This document shows, piece after piece, positions 36,973 to 46,158 of a DNA stretch of 64,000 bases. Positions within the stretch are counted from its first letter, which is position 1; each line of letters starts with the position of its first letter. Source of the stretch: an uncultured Clostridium sp. (GTDB lineage Bacteria > Bacillota > Clostridia > TANB77 > CAG-508); contig USEM01000003.1 of assembly GCA_900553695.1 (NCBI GenBank), forward strand, positions 1 to 64,000. The letters are read 5' to 3'. A program made the position numbers and the translations under genes. Under the pieces are notes generated by a model. It did not search any database, was not told the DNA's origin, and was given only the letters and a program-made list of their open reading frames with translations.

Positions 36973-39427
36973 TTATAATAAATCTATAATATTTTCATAA
37001 ATTCTATCTACTTCTGCTGTGCTTGGAGTATTATTTCCATCTATTTTTATTTGAGAAATAATTGCTTTAAATTCTTCTGGGCTTTTATTTTTTGCAAAGC
37101 TTGCTATTTTCTTTAGGTTTGCATAGTAAGTTGCTGACCCCCATTTTGCTTTTGCCGCAGCTATTTCTTCTGGTGCTTTTATTCCAAGTTTTGAATATTC
37201 TTTTAATTCATCTCCTGTTATTCCCTTTTGCATTGCTTTTCTTATTTCATCTGCATCTGTTATTCCATTATCTAGGAATTGTTGTGTTGCTGCCTTTACC
37301 CCTGCTTCTCCTCCAAATGCATTTAATAAGTTTTCATCTTGTGCTATTTGTTTATACCCATCACTCTTATAGAAGGCTTTATCAAATTTTGAGTTGTTAT
37401 ATGCCTCTACACCCATTGCACCTTTTTTATATGTTTCAAATATGTTACTTGCACCTTCCTCTATACTTCCTGTTAAATTTCTTCCTGCATGATATCCAAT
37501 TGCAGAAGTTGCTGCTATTTCCTGTGCTGCTTTACTTGGGTCTGTTAATAACTCTCCATCTGCAATATTGGCTGCAACTGCAACTGTTCCTGCAGCTAAA
37601 CCTACTGTTGCACCACCCATTGTTCTTGTAAACTTCTTTCCATAGCTCTTCAAATTATCTGCCCCGCCTATGTATTTTTTTCTTAATGCATTTAGTCCAG
37701 CTCCAACTCCACCTGTTGTTCCGGTTATTTCCACTTGCTGGAGTTGCATTATTACTTACTGCATTTGCTGCCATTGCTGGTGCTGTTCCAGTTGAGCCTC
37801 CTGCTGTGCTTCCGTTTTCTGCCCCAGCTCCTGTGCCTGTTCCATTTCCACCATTTGTGCCTGAGTTTCCGCTTGAACTTCTTGTTGCAGTTCTTACCCC
37901 TTTTGGTGCATCTGAGCCGCTTCCATCTTTGCCTTCCTTTGGTGGTTTTGCTTTCATTTTATTTAGCATACTCATTACCATCGCTCCACCTGCTGCAGCT
38001 CCTAATGTTCCTACTGGTGTTGCAGATTTCATTCCAAACATTTCTTTTATTAATTTTTCTGCTGGTACTAAGAAGCCTAATGCTACAACTGAATAGATTA
38101 TATTATTTGTTGCAAAATCTCCTACGTTAGAAATTAGCAATGTATATAACAGAAAATGTACAGGTTGTATTAGACAATTAAATATATATTCTCTTACCCA
38201 AAAACTAAATGCTTGTGCTTTATTATCTTTTATTTTATCTAAAGGATATGTAAGTGCTATCATTGGTGCTATCATGGTTAAAAATGCCATATATATTACC
38301 CTTTTTAAGTACTGTACGGTAAATACACCTGTTAATATTACTAGTGCTAAATACATAATTGTATAACTTGCTGTGTTTAAAGCACTTGCATCTTCATAGC
38401 TATCTCCTACACCCTCTCTAACAGCATTCATTAATTTATCGGTTTTATATTCTGCTGTTGAACCTTCTACTCCTCCACTTGTACTTTCTTTTACTACGTT
38501 ATTGTTAATAATATTGTTTAAACTTCCTGTCATTTCAAGCATAAATGCCATTATATAGTGTAATGTAAATAGTATACATATTGCAACTACCCAATCTTTA
38601 AGCATATTTTTATATTTTGCTTTATCATTTGCTGATGCGCTGCTTAGTATTATTCTAATGCCTATATATAAAAGTACTGATAACAAACCAACTAATGCTA
38701 TTGTTCTTAGTGCTATGTACCATTTTGAGATGTTTGCTTGCATTACTTTAGCTGGTGAAGTAATAGTGCCACCTGGTTCAGAAACTTCCCATGATCTAAT
38801 CATATAAACAATAAACTTTCTTTGTTGTGAATCCACATCTGCATCATCGTCAAATAGCGTTATCTTCCCAACATTATAATGATCACCATCACTTTTATTC
38901 CAAGAATATACATGTTGTGGATTCACTGTTTGATATTTTGTATCCGTTTCTTTTTGGTCTGTTGAAGTGCTGTCGTAATATCCATTTTCCTTTAATAATT
39001 CTTCTATTTTTGCATCTGCTTTGGCTTCTGCCGCTGCAGTATCATAATCATCACGAAAAGTTTCATCATATAAAGTTTCTTGCTCTCGGCTAGTTTCGCC
39101 ACCTTCTCTAACTAAATAACCTTCATTAGGTTTTATAAAATTAACATCTAAAGCAATTATAGAATTTGAAAAGATTAACCCTGGCGAATATTTTATATCG
39201 TATTCATCTCCATCTTTTATTTCATTTGTACCTATCATCATTTTCTGCATTAATTTTATACCCACATCACCAACATATGCAATTAAGTAGAATATGCCAG
39301 AAACAAGCTTTTCTCCTGCTGATTTAGCGCATACATAGTTAGGCATAACAAAATTACTTATCATTACAATTGTTATAAGCACAATCATTACTTTTTTAGT
39401 TATTGTATTTTTCAATAAAACTCTCAT
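36973..39427 (-). CDS. TrbL/VirB6-like polytopic membrane protein 2; +1 shift at CGG 37721-37723
   Basis: About 817 aa and a close paralogue of the 30521-33248 protein: the same signal peptide type (MVMISNFVMPNYVCAKSAGE-like), the same membrane block (WYIALRTIALVGLLSVLLYI) and the same cytoplasmic domain (GADNLKSYGKKFTR, FGGEAGVKAATQQF). The extracellular domain between is shorter and diverged. In the linker, frame 0 reads SGNNRNNRWSWSW and stops at 37655. Skipping the C of CGG at residue 569 gives SGNNGTTGGVGAGLNALRKK and enters the C-terminal domain. The gene follows the pilin-like genes and precedes prgI, so the locus encodes two versions of this channel component. Confidence 0.83.
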
Positions 39428-39552
39428 GAAAGGTTTTCCTCCATAATTTTAATATGTTCTTATTAATTGTACCATATTTTTTTGTAAAATAAAAGTTTTT
39501 AGAAAAAAATCTATTACTTTTTGACATTTTTTGTAGTTTTTAGGCAAAACAA

Positions 39553-39577
39553 AAAACTGGCCTTCAAGACCAGTTTT
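39553..39577 (-). terminator. Terminator after the pilin-like genes
   Basis: AAAACTGG and CCAGTTTT form a stem with a 9-base loop and TTTTTTGTTTT after it on the minus strand, 15 bases past the stop of the third pilin-like gene. It would separate high pilin expression from the channel genes. Confidence 0.8.
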
Positions 39578-39591
39578 GATTACTATGTTAA

Positions 39592-39936
39592 TTAAGTTGT
39601 TGTAAATGTATTAACTAGTAAGTTTGCTATTGTTGTTGCACCCATTACTACTACTATACCTACAATTAAAGGTATCATAGATTTTTTGTATTCTGCTTTT
39701 TCTTCTAAGCTTCCCATCATGTATTTAATACCAAGAACTGCAATAATTAAAACACCACCAATTAATGCTATCCATTGTAAAAATCCTAAGATTTTACCTG
39801 CTAAATTCAATATGCCTGAAGTTTCTGTTGGAGCTACTGGTGTTACAGTTACACTTGTTGCAAATACAGGTGTTGCAACCATTATAATCATTAAGGCTAT
39901 CATTAATGTTGATACTATTTTCATAGATTTTTTCAT
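39592..39936 (-). CDS. VirB2/TrbC-like pilin 3
   Basis: 114 aa. A cleavable signal (MKKSMKIVSTLMIALMIIMV, ending VFAT) is followed by two membrane helices (ILGFLQWIALIGGVLIIAVL and MIPLIVGIVVVMGATTIANL) joined by a short basic loop (MGSLEEKAEYKKS). This is the layout of VirB2/TrbC-type pilins. It is the last of three such genes in a row. The loop with SxExKAEYKK is shared with its neighbours. Confidence 0.8.
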   Translation of the reverse strand: MKKSMKIVSTLMIALMIIMVATPVFATSVTVTPVAPTETSGILNLAGKILGFLQWIALIGGVLIIAVLGIKYMMGSLEEKAEYKKSMIPLIVGIVVVMGATTIANLLVNTFTTT

Positions 39937-40014
39937 ATTCGGTTCCCCTTTCTTAAATATTTTTTTATTTTGACCTTTCTTAAACTAATTTAAGAAAATG
40001 TTAAAAACTATATT

Positions 40015-40443
40015 TTATACTGTACGTACTATTTTTGTTTTTTCTACTCTTGCATTTTCAAAGCTATTTCCTATTGACATTACTATTTTCCAAATTCCAA
40101 ATGCTGAGAATATTATAAATACACCTATAACATATGGAACCAATGTTTCTTTAATTTTTGCTTTTTCATCTACACTACCTATAATAAATTGAATACCAAT
40201 TATCATTCCTATTACAAATGCTAGTACTACTGCTATAGTGAATAAAACATTATAGATATATGAAGATGTGTTTTTTAAAGCTTTTTCATCTATTGGATTG
40301 TCTTGTCCCTCACCTTTACTAATAAAATCCTGTCCGCTAGACACAATATCATCAACCGCATATGTTTTATTGGGTAAGAATGCACATAATATTAACGTTA
40401 TTAATATTGTAATAAATAAATTTTTTACAAGTTTATTTTTCAT
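40015..40443 (-). CDS. VirB2/TrbC-like pilin 2
   Basis: 142 aa. A signal peptide (LFITILITLILCAFLPNKTYA) precedes a short polar region with DNPIDEKALKNTSSYIYN. Two helices follow (VLFTIAVVLAFVIGMIIGIQFI and VPYVIGVFIIFSAFGIWKIV) with the family loop GSVDEKAKIKET between them. It ends in a charged tail. 31 bases separate it from pilin 1 and 78 from pilin 3. Confidence 0.78.
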   Translation of the reverse strand: MKNKLVKNLFITILITLILCAFLPNKTYAVDDIVSSGQDFISKGEGQDNPIDEKALKNTSSYIYNVLFTIAVVLAFVIGMIIGIQFIIGSVDEKAKIKETLVPYVIGVFIIFSAFGIWKIVMSIGNSFENARVEKTKIVRTV

Positions 40444-40473
40444 ATTATCACCTCACATATCATGTCCATTCTT

Positions 40474-40899
40474 TCATTTAACTTCAAGAGTTTGTTGCGT
40501 TCCACCGCCTCCACCACCAACGGGTGTTGTAGAATTAGATGCTACATTTTGTATTATTCCTATAAATACTGAAATTGCCATTAATAAGCAACAGCCTAAT
40601 ACATATGGTAATATTTTTTTCTTGTATTCAGCTTTTCCTTCCACGCTGCTTAACATATAACTTATTCCTATTATTGCTAAAACAATTACTGAAACGATTA
40701 TTCCAATATATTGAATCCATCCTAAAACCATACTAGCTTTTTGTACAAAGGTTCCACCTGATTCAAATTTAGGATTTGGATCATAATAGCTTGGGTCTTG
40801 AGCCGGATCTACATCTGCAAATGCAGTGGTTGTTAACATAGCTACTATGAAAATTATAAGTGCTATTGAAACTATTAACTTCACATTTATTTTTTTCAT
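40474..40899 (-). CDS. VirB2/TrbC-like pilin 1
   Basis: About 141 aa from ATG 40899 (GGAGGTG upstream; TTG 40917 is an in-frame alternative). A signal peptide (LIVSIALIIFIVAMLTTTAFA) is followed by an Asp/Pro-rich linker, the helix VLGWIQYIGIIVSVIVLAIIG, the loop SSVEGKAEYKKK, and the helix ILPYVLGCCLLMAISVFIGI. The protein ends with a Gly-rich tail (GGGGGGTQQ). It is the first gene of the secretion-like operon and has a good promoter upstream. Confidence 0.78.
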   Translation of the reverse strand: MKKINVKLIVSIALIIFIVAMLTTTAFADVDPAQDPSYYDPNPKFESGGTFVQKASMVLGWIQYIGIIVSVIVLAIIGISYMLSSVEGKAEYKKKILPYVLGCCLLMAISVFIGIIQNVASNSTTPVGGGGGGTQQTLEVK

Positions 40900-41006
40900 T
40901 TTCTTTAGCACCTCCAATCTTTCTCTCTTTACTATTATAGCATTTTTTTACAGTTCTTGCAACTTTTTATGTTGATTTTGTTGAATTTATCCTTGATTTT
41001 AATTAT

Positions 41007-41035
41007 ATTTTAATGTTTTTGTCATATTTTGTCAA
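41007..41035 (-). promoter_or_regulatory. Promoter of the pilin/secretion operon
   Basis: On the minus strand TTGACA (41035-41030) and TAAAAT (41012-41007) are 17 bases apart. They lie about 108 bases before the pilin 1 ATG in a very AT-rich leader. This is the best match to a sigma-A promoter that I saw in the window. Confidence 0.6.
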
Positions 41036-41068
41036 GTATTTATTTAAAATTTATTATTGCATTTACAA

Positions 41069-41199
41069 TAAAAAACCTTAAAACACTAGTTTTACGGTTT
41101 TTTATTTTGGAGCAGGTAGTGGGACCACTCGCACTCGCGTCGGAAAAGATGTCCAGTGGACATCTTTTGCCTGCGTTTTGGCAGGCTCCAGTCCTGCTC
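41069..41199 (-). repeat. Structured tRNA-Gly-associated element with its own terminator-like hairpin
   Basis: Read on the minus strand, GAGCAGG (41199-41193) pairs with CCTGCTC (41116-41110) followed by CA. Inside lie a GCCTGC/GCAGGC hairpin and a 12-bp perfect hairpin (AAAAGATGTCCA/TGGACATCTTTT, 41145-41169). A second hairpin with A and T runs follows at 41069-41103. The 27 bases at 41098-41124 repeat exactly at 41273-41299, which is the 3' end of tRNA-Gly. No TPsiC arm or anticodon loop is recognisable, so it is not an ordinary tRNA. It may be a tRNA-derived repeat, an att remnant or a structural RNA. Confidence 0.5.
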
Positions 41200-41248
41200 A
41201 AAACTTGGCAACCTCCTTTTCGATTCCCACTGTTTAAATTTAAATCAA

Positions 41249-41278
41249 AAAAAATCATAGCAAATGCTATGATTTTTT
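41249..41278 (-). terminator. Terminator of the tRNA-Gly gene
   Basis: AAAATCATAGCA and TGCTATGATTTT form a stem flanked by A and T runs, starting four bases beyond the encoded CCA end of the tRNA. Confidence 0.8.
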
Positions 41279-41282
41279 ATTT

Positions 41283-41356
41283 TGGAGCAGGTAGTGGGAA
41301 TCGAACCCACGTATCCAGCTTGGAAGGCTGGGGTTCTACCATTGAACTACACCTGC
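41283..41356 (-). tRNA. tRNA-Gly (anticodon UCC), CCA encoded
   Basis: Acceptor GCAGGTG (41356-41350) pairs with TACCTGC (one G-U). The D-arm GTTCAATGGTAGAAC, the anticodon arm CAGCCTTCCAAGCTGG with loop CTTCCAA (anticodon TCC) and the T-arm GTGGGTTCGATTCCCAC are all present, followed by discriminator U and CCA. This is the tRNA that would read GGA after the proposed +1 shift, the commonest case. Confidence 0.96.
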
Positions 41357-41443
41357 ATCTCCCGCTCACAGTTTTTAATTATAAACTATTTTCTTTTAAT
41401 TGTCAATACTTTTTTGAAATTTTTTTAACTTTTTTCTTTGTTT

Positions 41444-41483
41444 GGCGTAAGCCCCCTTATTCAAGGGGCTTTCAAAATACGCC
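41444..41483 (-). terminator. Long hairpin downstream of ppdK, possible terminator
   Basis: GGCGTA/TACGCC and an inner AAGCCCCTT/AAGGGGGCT enclose a GAAT loop, 28 bases after the ppdK stop. No clear T tract follows, so its activity as a terminator is uncertain. Confidence 0.45.
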
Positions 41484-41510
41484 TAACAGTAAATTTATAA
41501 ATTTTATAAA

Positions 41511-44150
41511 CTATGCTCTTGGGTTTTTAATTGCTGCTTGTGCTGCTGCTAATCTTGCAATTGGGACTCTGAATGGTGAGCATGATACATAAGTTAATCC
41601 TATGTTATGACAGAATTCAACACTTGATGGTTCTCCACCATGTTCTCCACATATTCCAAGTTTGATATTTGGTCTTGTTGCTCTTCCTTTTTCTACACCC
41701 ATTTTAACAAGTTGTCCTACTCCTTTTTGATCTATTTTTGCAAATGGATCTTGCTCATATATTTTTGCTTTGTAGTAGGCATCTAAGAATTTTCCTGCAT
41801 CATCACGGCTAAATCCAAATGTCATTTGTGTTAAGTCATTTGTTCCAAATGAGAAGAATTCAGCTTCTTCTGCTATTTCGTTTGCTAATAATGCAGCTCT
41901 TGGGATTTCAATCATAGTACCAATATGATATTCCATGTTTGATCCTTTTTCTTTCTTAACTTGTTCTGCTGTTTCTACAACTATATCTTTTACGAATTTT
42001 AATTCTTTCTTTTCTCCAACTAATGGAATCATTATTTCTGGAACGATATCGTATCCGTCTTCTTCATGAACTTCAATTGCAGCTTCAATTAAAGCTCTTG
42101 TTTGCATTCTAGCTATTTCTGGATATGTTACTGCTAAACGGCATCCTCTATGACCCATCATTGGGTTGAATTCGTGTAGTTCTGAACATTTTGCTTTTAA
42201 ATGTTCTACTGTAACTCCCATATCTTTAGCTAATGCTATTATATCTTCTTCCTCTGTAGGTAAGAATTCGTGTAGAGGTGGATCTAAGTAACGTACTGTC
42301 ATTGGTAGACCTTTTAATTCTTTGTACATTGCTTTGAAGTCACCTTTTTGGAATGGTATTAATTCGTTTAGTGCTGCTTCACGAGCTTCTACTGTTTCTG
42401 AAAGAATCATTTTTCTAATTTTTGGTATTCTTTCTTCATCAAAGAACATATGCTCTGTACGGCAAAGTCCTATACCTTCAGCTCCTAGGTGAACTGCATT
42501 TCTTGTATCCCTTGGGTTATCAGCATTTGTTCTAACTCCTAGTTGTCTGTATTTATCTGCCCAAGCCATTATTCTACCAAAGTTTCCACTAACTGATGCT
42601 TCAACAGTTTTAATGTCTCCCTTGTAGATTTTTCCTGTTGTTCCATCTAGAGAAATGTAATCTCCTTCATGGAATGTGTATCCACCAAGTTTGAATTCCT
42701 TAGCTTCTTCATTTATTTGGATATCTCCACAACCTGATACACAGCATGTTCCCATACCACGTGCAACAACGGCTGCGTGTGATGTCATACCGCCACGTAC
42801 TGTTAAGATACCTTGTGATGCTACCATACCTTCGATATCTTCTGGTGTTGTTTCTAGTCTTACTAGAACTACTCTCTCACCTTTTCCACCTTTTCCTTGT
42901 TCTTTAGCTTCTTCTGCTGTAAATACTACTTTACCTGCAGCTGCTCCTGGTGATGCTGGAAGAGCTTCTCCTATAACTTCTCCTGCTTTTAGGCTATCCT
43001 TATCAAATGTTGGGTGTAATAATTGGTCTAAAGATTTAGCTTCTATTCTTAAAACTGCCTCTTTTTCATCAATCATTCCTTCATCAACTAAATCGCAAGC
43101 GATTTTGATAGCTGCTGGAGCTGTTCTTTTTCCATTTCTTGTTTGTAAGAAATATAATTTTCCTTCTTGAATTGTGAATTCCATATCTTGCATATCTCTG
43201 TAGTGATTTTCTAGTTTTGTTGCAAGTTCCATGAATTCTTTATAGCATTCTGGTAAATCTTCTGCAAGTTTTGTGATTGGTTGTGGTGTTCTAACACCTG
43301 CAACAACGTCTTCACCTTGTGCATTAATTAAGTATTCACCATAAATTCCTTTTTCACCTGTTGATGGGTTTCTTGTAAATGCAACACCTGTTCCAGATGT
43401 TTCTCCCATGTTACCGAAAACCATAGCTTGTACGTTTACAGCTGTTCCCCAGTCTCCTGGTATATCATTCATTCTTCTGTAAACAATAGCTCTTGGGTTA
43501 TCCCAGCTTCTAAATACAGCTTTAACTGCTCCCATTAATTGGTCAACTGGATCTTGTGGGAATTCTTCGCCATTCATAGCGTTTTTGTAAACTTCTTTGA
43601 ATCTTTTTACTAATTCTTTTAAGTCTTCTGTTGTTAATTCTGTATCAAAGTGTACTCCTTTTGCTGCTTTTACTTCATCTATAATTTTTTCAAAGAATGA
43701 CTTTGGAACTTCCATAACAACATCTGAATACATTTGAATAAATCTTCTATATGAATCATATGCAAATCTTGGATTTCCTGTTTTTGCAGCGAAACCTTCA
43801 ACTGCAACATCGTTTAATCCTAAGTTTAATATTGTATCCATCATACCAGGCATTGATGCTCTTGCACCACTTCTTACTGATACTAATAATGGATCATTGT
43901 TATCTCCAAATTTCTTTCCTTGGATTTCTTCTAGTTTCTTTAATGCGGCAAAGATTTGTTCTTGAATTTCTTCATTTATTCTTTTACCATCATTGTAGTA
44001 TTCTGTACATGCTTCTGTTGTAACTGTAAATCCTTGTGGAATTGGTAAACCTAAATTTGTCATTTCTGCTAGGTTTGCACCTTTACCACCTAATAATTCA
44101 CGCATATTTGCATTTCCTTCTTTAAATAAGTATACATACTTTTTGCTCAT
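41511..44150 (-). CDS. ppdK: Pyruvate, phosphate dikinase
   Basis: 879 aa, normal length. It interconverts pyruvate, ATP and Pi with phosphoenolpyruvate, AMP and PPi, a key step in anaerobic Clostridia. The N-terminal ATP-grasp domain starts at KEGNANMRELLGGKGANLAE. The swivelling phosphohistidine domain holds GGMTSHAAVVARGMGTCCV near residue 455. The C-terminal PEP-binding barrel has the LCRTEHMFF block, MGHRGCRLAV and CGEHGGEPSSVEF. A 48-base gap to dxs without a terminator suggests co-transcription. Confidence 0.97.
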   Translation of the reverse strand: MSKKYVYLFKEGNANMRELLGGKGANLAEMTNLGLPIPQGFTVTTEACTEYYNDGKRINEEIQEQIFAALKKLEEIQGKKFGDNNDPLLVSVRSGARASMPGMMDTILNLGLNDVAVEGFAAKTGNPRFAYDSYRRFIQMYSDVVMEVPKSFFEKIIDEVKAAKGVHFDTELTTEDLKELVKRFKEVYKNAMNGEEFPQDPVDQLMGAVKAVFRSWDNPRAIVYRRMNDIPGDWGTAVNVQAMVFGNMGETSGTGVAFTRNPSTGEKGIYGEYLINAQGEDVVAGVRTPQPITKLAEDLPECYKEFMELATKLENHYRDMQDMEFTIQEGKLYFLQTRNGKRTAPAAIKIACDLVDEGMIDEKEAVLRIEAKSLDQLLHPTFDKDSLKAGEVIGEALPASPGAAAGKVVFTAEEAKEQGKGGKGERVVLVRLETTPEDIEGMVASQGILTVRGGMTSHAAVVARGMGTCCVSGCGDIQINEEAKEFKLGGYTFHEGDYISLDGTTGKIYKGDIKTVEASVSGNFGRIMAWADKYRQLGVRTNADNPRDTRNAVHLGAEGIGLCRTEHMFFDEERIPKIRKMILSETVEAREAALNELIPFQKGDFKAMYKELKGLPMTVRYLDPPLHEFLPTEEEDIIALAKDMGVTVEHLKAKCSELHEFNPMMGHRGCRLAVTYPEIARMQTRALIEAAIEVHEEDGYDIVPEIMIPLVGEKKELKFVKDIVVETAEQVKKEKGSNMEYHIGTMIEIPRAALLANEIAEEAEFFSFGTNDLTQMTFGFSRDDAGKFLDAYYKAKIYEQDPFAKIDQKGVGQLVKMGVEKGRATRPNIKLGICGEHGGEPSSVEFCHNIGLTYVSCSPFRVPIARLAAAQAAIKNPRA

Positions 44151-44198
44151 AAATTATTCCTTCCTTTCTTCTTTATAAATTTACCGATATATTATATC

Positions 44199-46052
44199 TC
44201 ACATTTCCGTAAATGTAAAGAGCTTTCCAGAAATTTTTTCGGCACTTAAACCATACTTATCTTCAAGTTCTTTTACCATTCCATGCTCTACAAAAGTATC
44301 GTCATATCCAAAGTTTTTAATTTTAACATCTTGAATATCACTTTTATTTACCGCTTCCACTACGGCAGAACCAAGTCCGCCCTTTAGCAAGTTATCTTCT
44401 ATGGTAATGCAATAACCAGTTTTTCTTATAGAATTTAAAATTGTTTCTTCATCTAATGGTTTTAAGAAACGAGCATTAATTATCTCAACACTCTTTTCAG
44501 GAAGCAAGCTTGCAACTTCTTCTGCTCGCCCTACCATATTGCCTATTGCTATAATACTTAAATCTGTTCCTTCTTGCACAATTTCGGCTTTTCCAAGTTC
44601 AATATCCTCTGTGCTTTCAAAAGAGAAATTCTCTCCCCCCCTTGGATATCTTATAAATACCGGTTTGTCTAAGTTTACCCCAAATTCTAGCATTTTATCT
44701 AATTCTTCGAAATTTTTAGGAGCCATTATAACTATATTTGGTATTGAAGATAGGAAAGATAAATCGAATATTCCTTGATGTGTTTCTCCATCATTTCCTA
44801 CAATTCCTGCTCTATCTATGCATACAGTTACTGGTATTCCAGATAGTGCTATATCGTGTATGATTTGGTCATAGCCCCTTTGTAAAAATGATGAATATAT
44901 TGGCAATACTGGTTTTAACCCTGCTCTTGCCATTCCTGCAATTAACCCAAGTGCATGTTGTTCAGCAATTCCTACATCAAAAAATCTATCTGGGAATTTT
45001 TCAGCAAATTCTTTTAAACCTGTACCATCCCTCATTGCAGCTGTTACAGCAACTATCCTTTTGTCTTCAGAGGCCATTTTTACAAGTTTTTCTCCAAATA
45101 CTTTTGAATAATTCTTAGATTTTTTTACTTCTCCCGTTTCCTTGTCGTATGCAGAAATTCCATGGAATTTATCTGGGTTTTCCTCAGCTAGTTTATACCC
45201 TTTTCCTTTTTTAGTTACAACATGAATAAGTACTGGGCCATTTATTTTCTTACTTCTTTCTAAAATGTCTTCTAGTTTTTTAATATCATGGCCATCTACT
45301 GGGCCTAAGTATGTAAAGCCAATATCTTCAAAATACATGTTACGAAATACTGCTCTTTTAATTATTTGCTTTGTGTAATGTGCAAAACTAATTATTGGTT
45401 TTCCTATATAAGGAATTTTATTTACAATTGCTTTTATCTTTCTGTTTGACCTTGTGTAACCTGTTTTTGTTCTCATTTTACTTAAATATAATGGTATGCC
45501 ACCAACATTTTTTGATATGCTCATTTCGTTATCGTTTAAAATTACTTTAACATTTGTTTTACTACTACCTGCGTCATTTAAGGCTTCTAAGGCCATTCCC
45601 CCTGTTAAAGAACCATCTCCAATTACTGCAACAACTTCATAGTTTTCATTTAAGATATCTCTTGCTCTTGCCATTCCTGTTGCTATAGATATTGATGTGC
45701 TACTATGCCCGGTATTAAAATTATCATACTCAGATTCACAAATCTTTGGAAAGCCAGATATTCCACCTAATTTTCTTATATTTTGAAATTCTTCTCTTCT
45801 TCCTGTTAAAATCTTATGTACATAGCATTGATGACCAACGTCCCATACTATTTTATCATTTGGTGTATCAAATATAGAATGCAAAGCAATTGTTAGTTCA
45901 ACCACACCTAAATTTGATGCAACATGCCCACCATTTTTTGAAGTTACGTCTATTATTAAATCTCTAATCTCTTGGCTTAGAGTTTCTTTTTCTTCTAATG
46001 TTAATTTTTTTAAGTCTTTTGGTGAATTAATTTGTTCTAATAAATTAGTCAT
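44199..46052 (-). CDS. dxs: 1-deoxy-D-xylulose-5-phosphate synthase
   Basis: 617 aa, normal length. It joins pyruvate and glyceraldehyde-3-phosphate with thiamine diphosphate, the first step of the MEP isoprenoid pathway. Motifs: KIVWDVGHQCYVHKILTGR and HSSTSISIATGMA near the N-terminus, the TPP/Mg site GDGSLTGGMALEALNDAG, GPVDGHD, then FFDVGIAEQHALGLIAGMA in the central domain and DRAGIVGNDGETHQGIFD. The transketolase C-terminal domain follows. It diverges from the acyl-ACP thioesterase gene. Confidence 0.97.
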   Translation of the reverse strand: MTNLLEQINSPKDLKKLTLEEKETLSQEIRDLIIDVTSKNGGHVASNLGVVELTIALHSIFDTPNDKIVWDVGHQCYVHKILTGRREEFQNIRKLGGISGFPKICESEYDNFNTGHSSTSISIATGMARARDILNENYEVVAVIGDGSLTGGMALEALNDAGSSKTNVKVILNDNEMSISKNVGGIPLYLSKMRTKTGYTRSNRKIKAIVNKIPYIGKPIISFAHYTKQIIKRAVFRNMYFEDIGFTYLGPVDGHDIKKLEDILERSKKINGPVLIHVVTKKGKGYKLAEENPDKFHGISAYDKETGEVKKSKNYSKVFGEKLVKMASEDKRIVAVTAAMRDGTGLKEFAEKFPDRFFDVGIAEQHALGLIAGMARAGLKPVLPIYSSFLQRGYDQIIHDIALSGIPVTVCIDRAGIVGNDGETHQGIFDLSFLSSIPNIVIMAPKNFEELDKMLEFGVNLDKPVFIRYPRGGENFSFESTEDIELGKAEIVQEGTDLSIIAIGNMVGRAEEVASLLPEKSVEIINARFLKPLDEETILNSIRKTGYCITIEDNLLKGGLGSAVVEAVNKSDIQDVKIKNFGYDDTFVEHGMVKELEDKYGLSAEKISGKLFTFTEM

Positions 46053-46158
46053 ATTTTTCCCTCACTTTCCATATATTGTATATGCATTTTTGTAAAATGT
46101 CAACATTGACTTTTAGCAGTTTTTTTGATATTATATGTCCTTAGAAAGAAGGATAATT

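Noticed and set aside
41108..41199. The structured element as a tRNA with a quadruplet anticodon that could read CGGN
   Set aside because: It contains TCCG, but not in a hairpin loop, and lacks D- and T-arm signatures. I keep it as an unexplained repeat only.
41029..41592. A 187-aa plus-strand protein containing GAGSGNRTHVSSLEGWG
   Set aside because: It is translated through tRNA-Gly, its terminator and the adjacent repeat; this peptide is a well-known artefact of tRNA translation.
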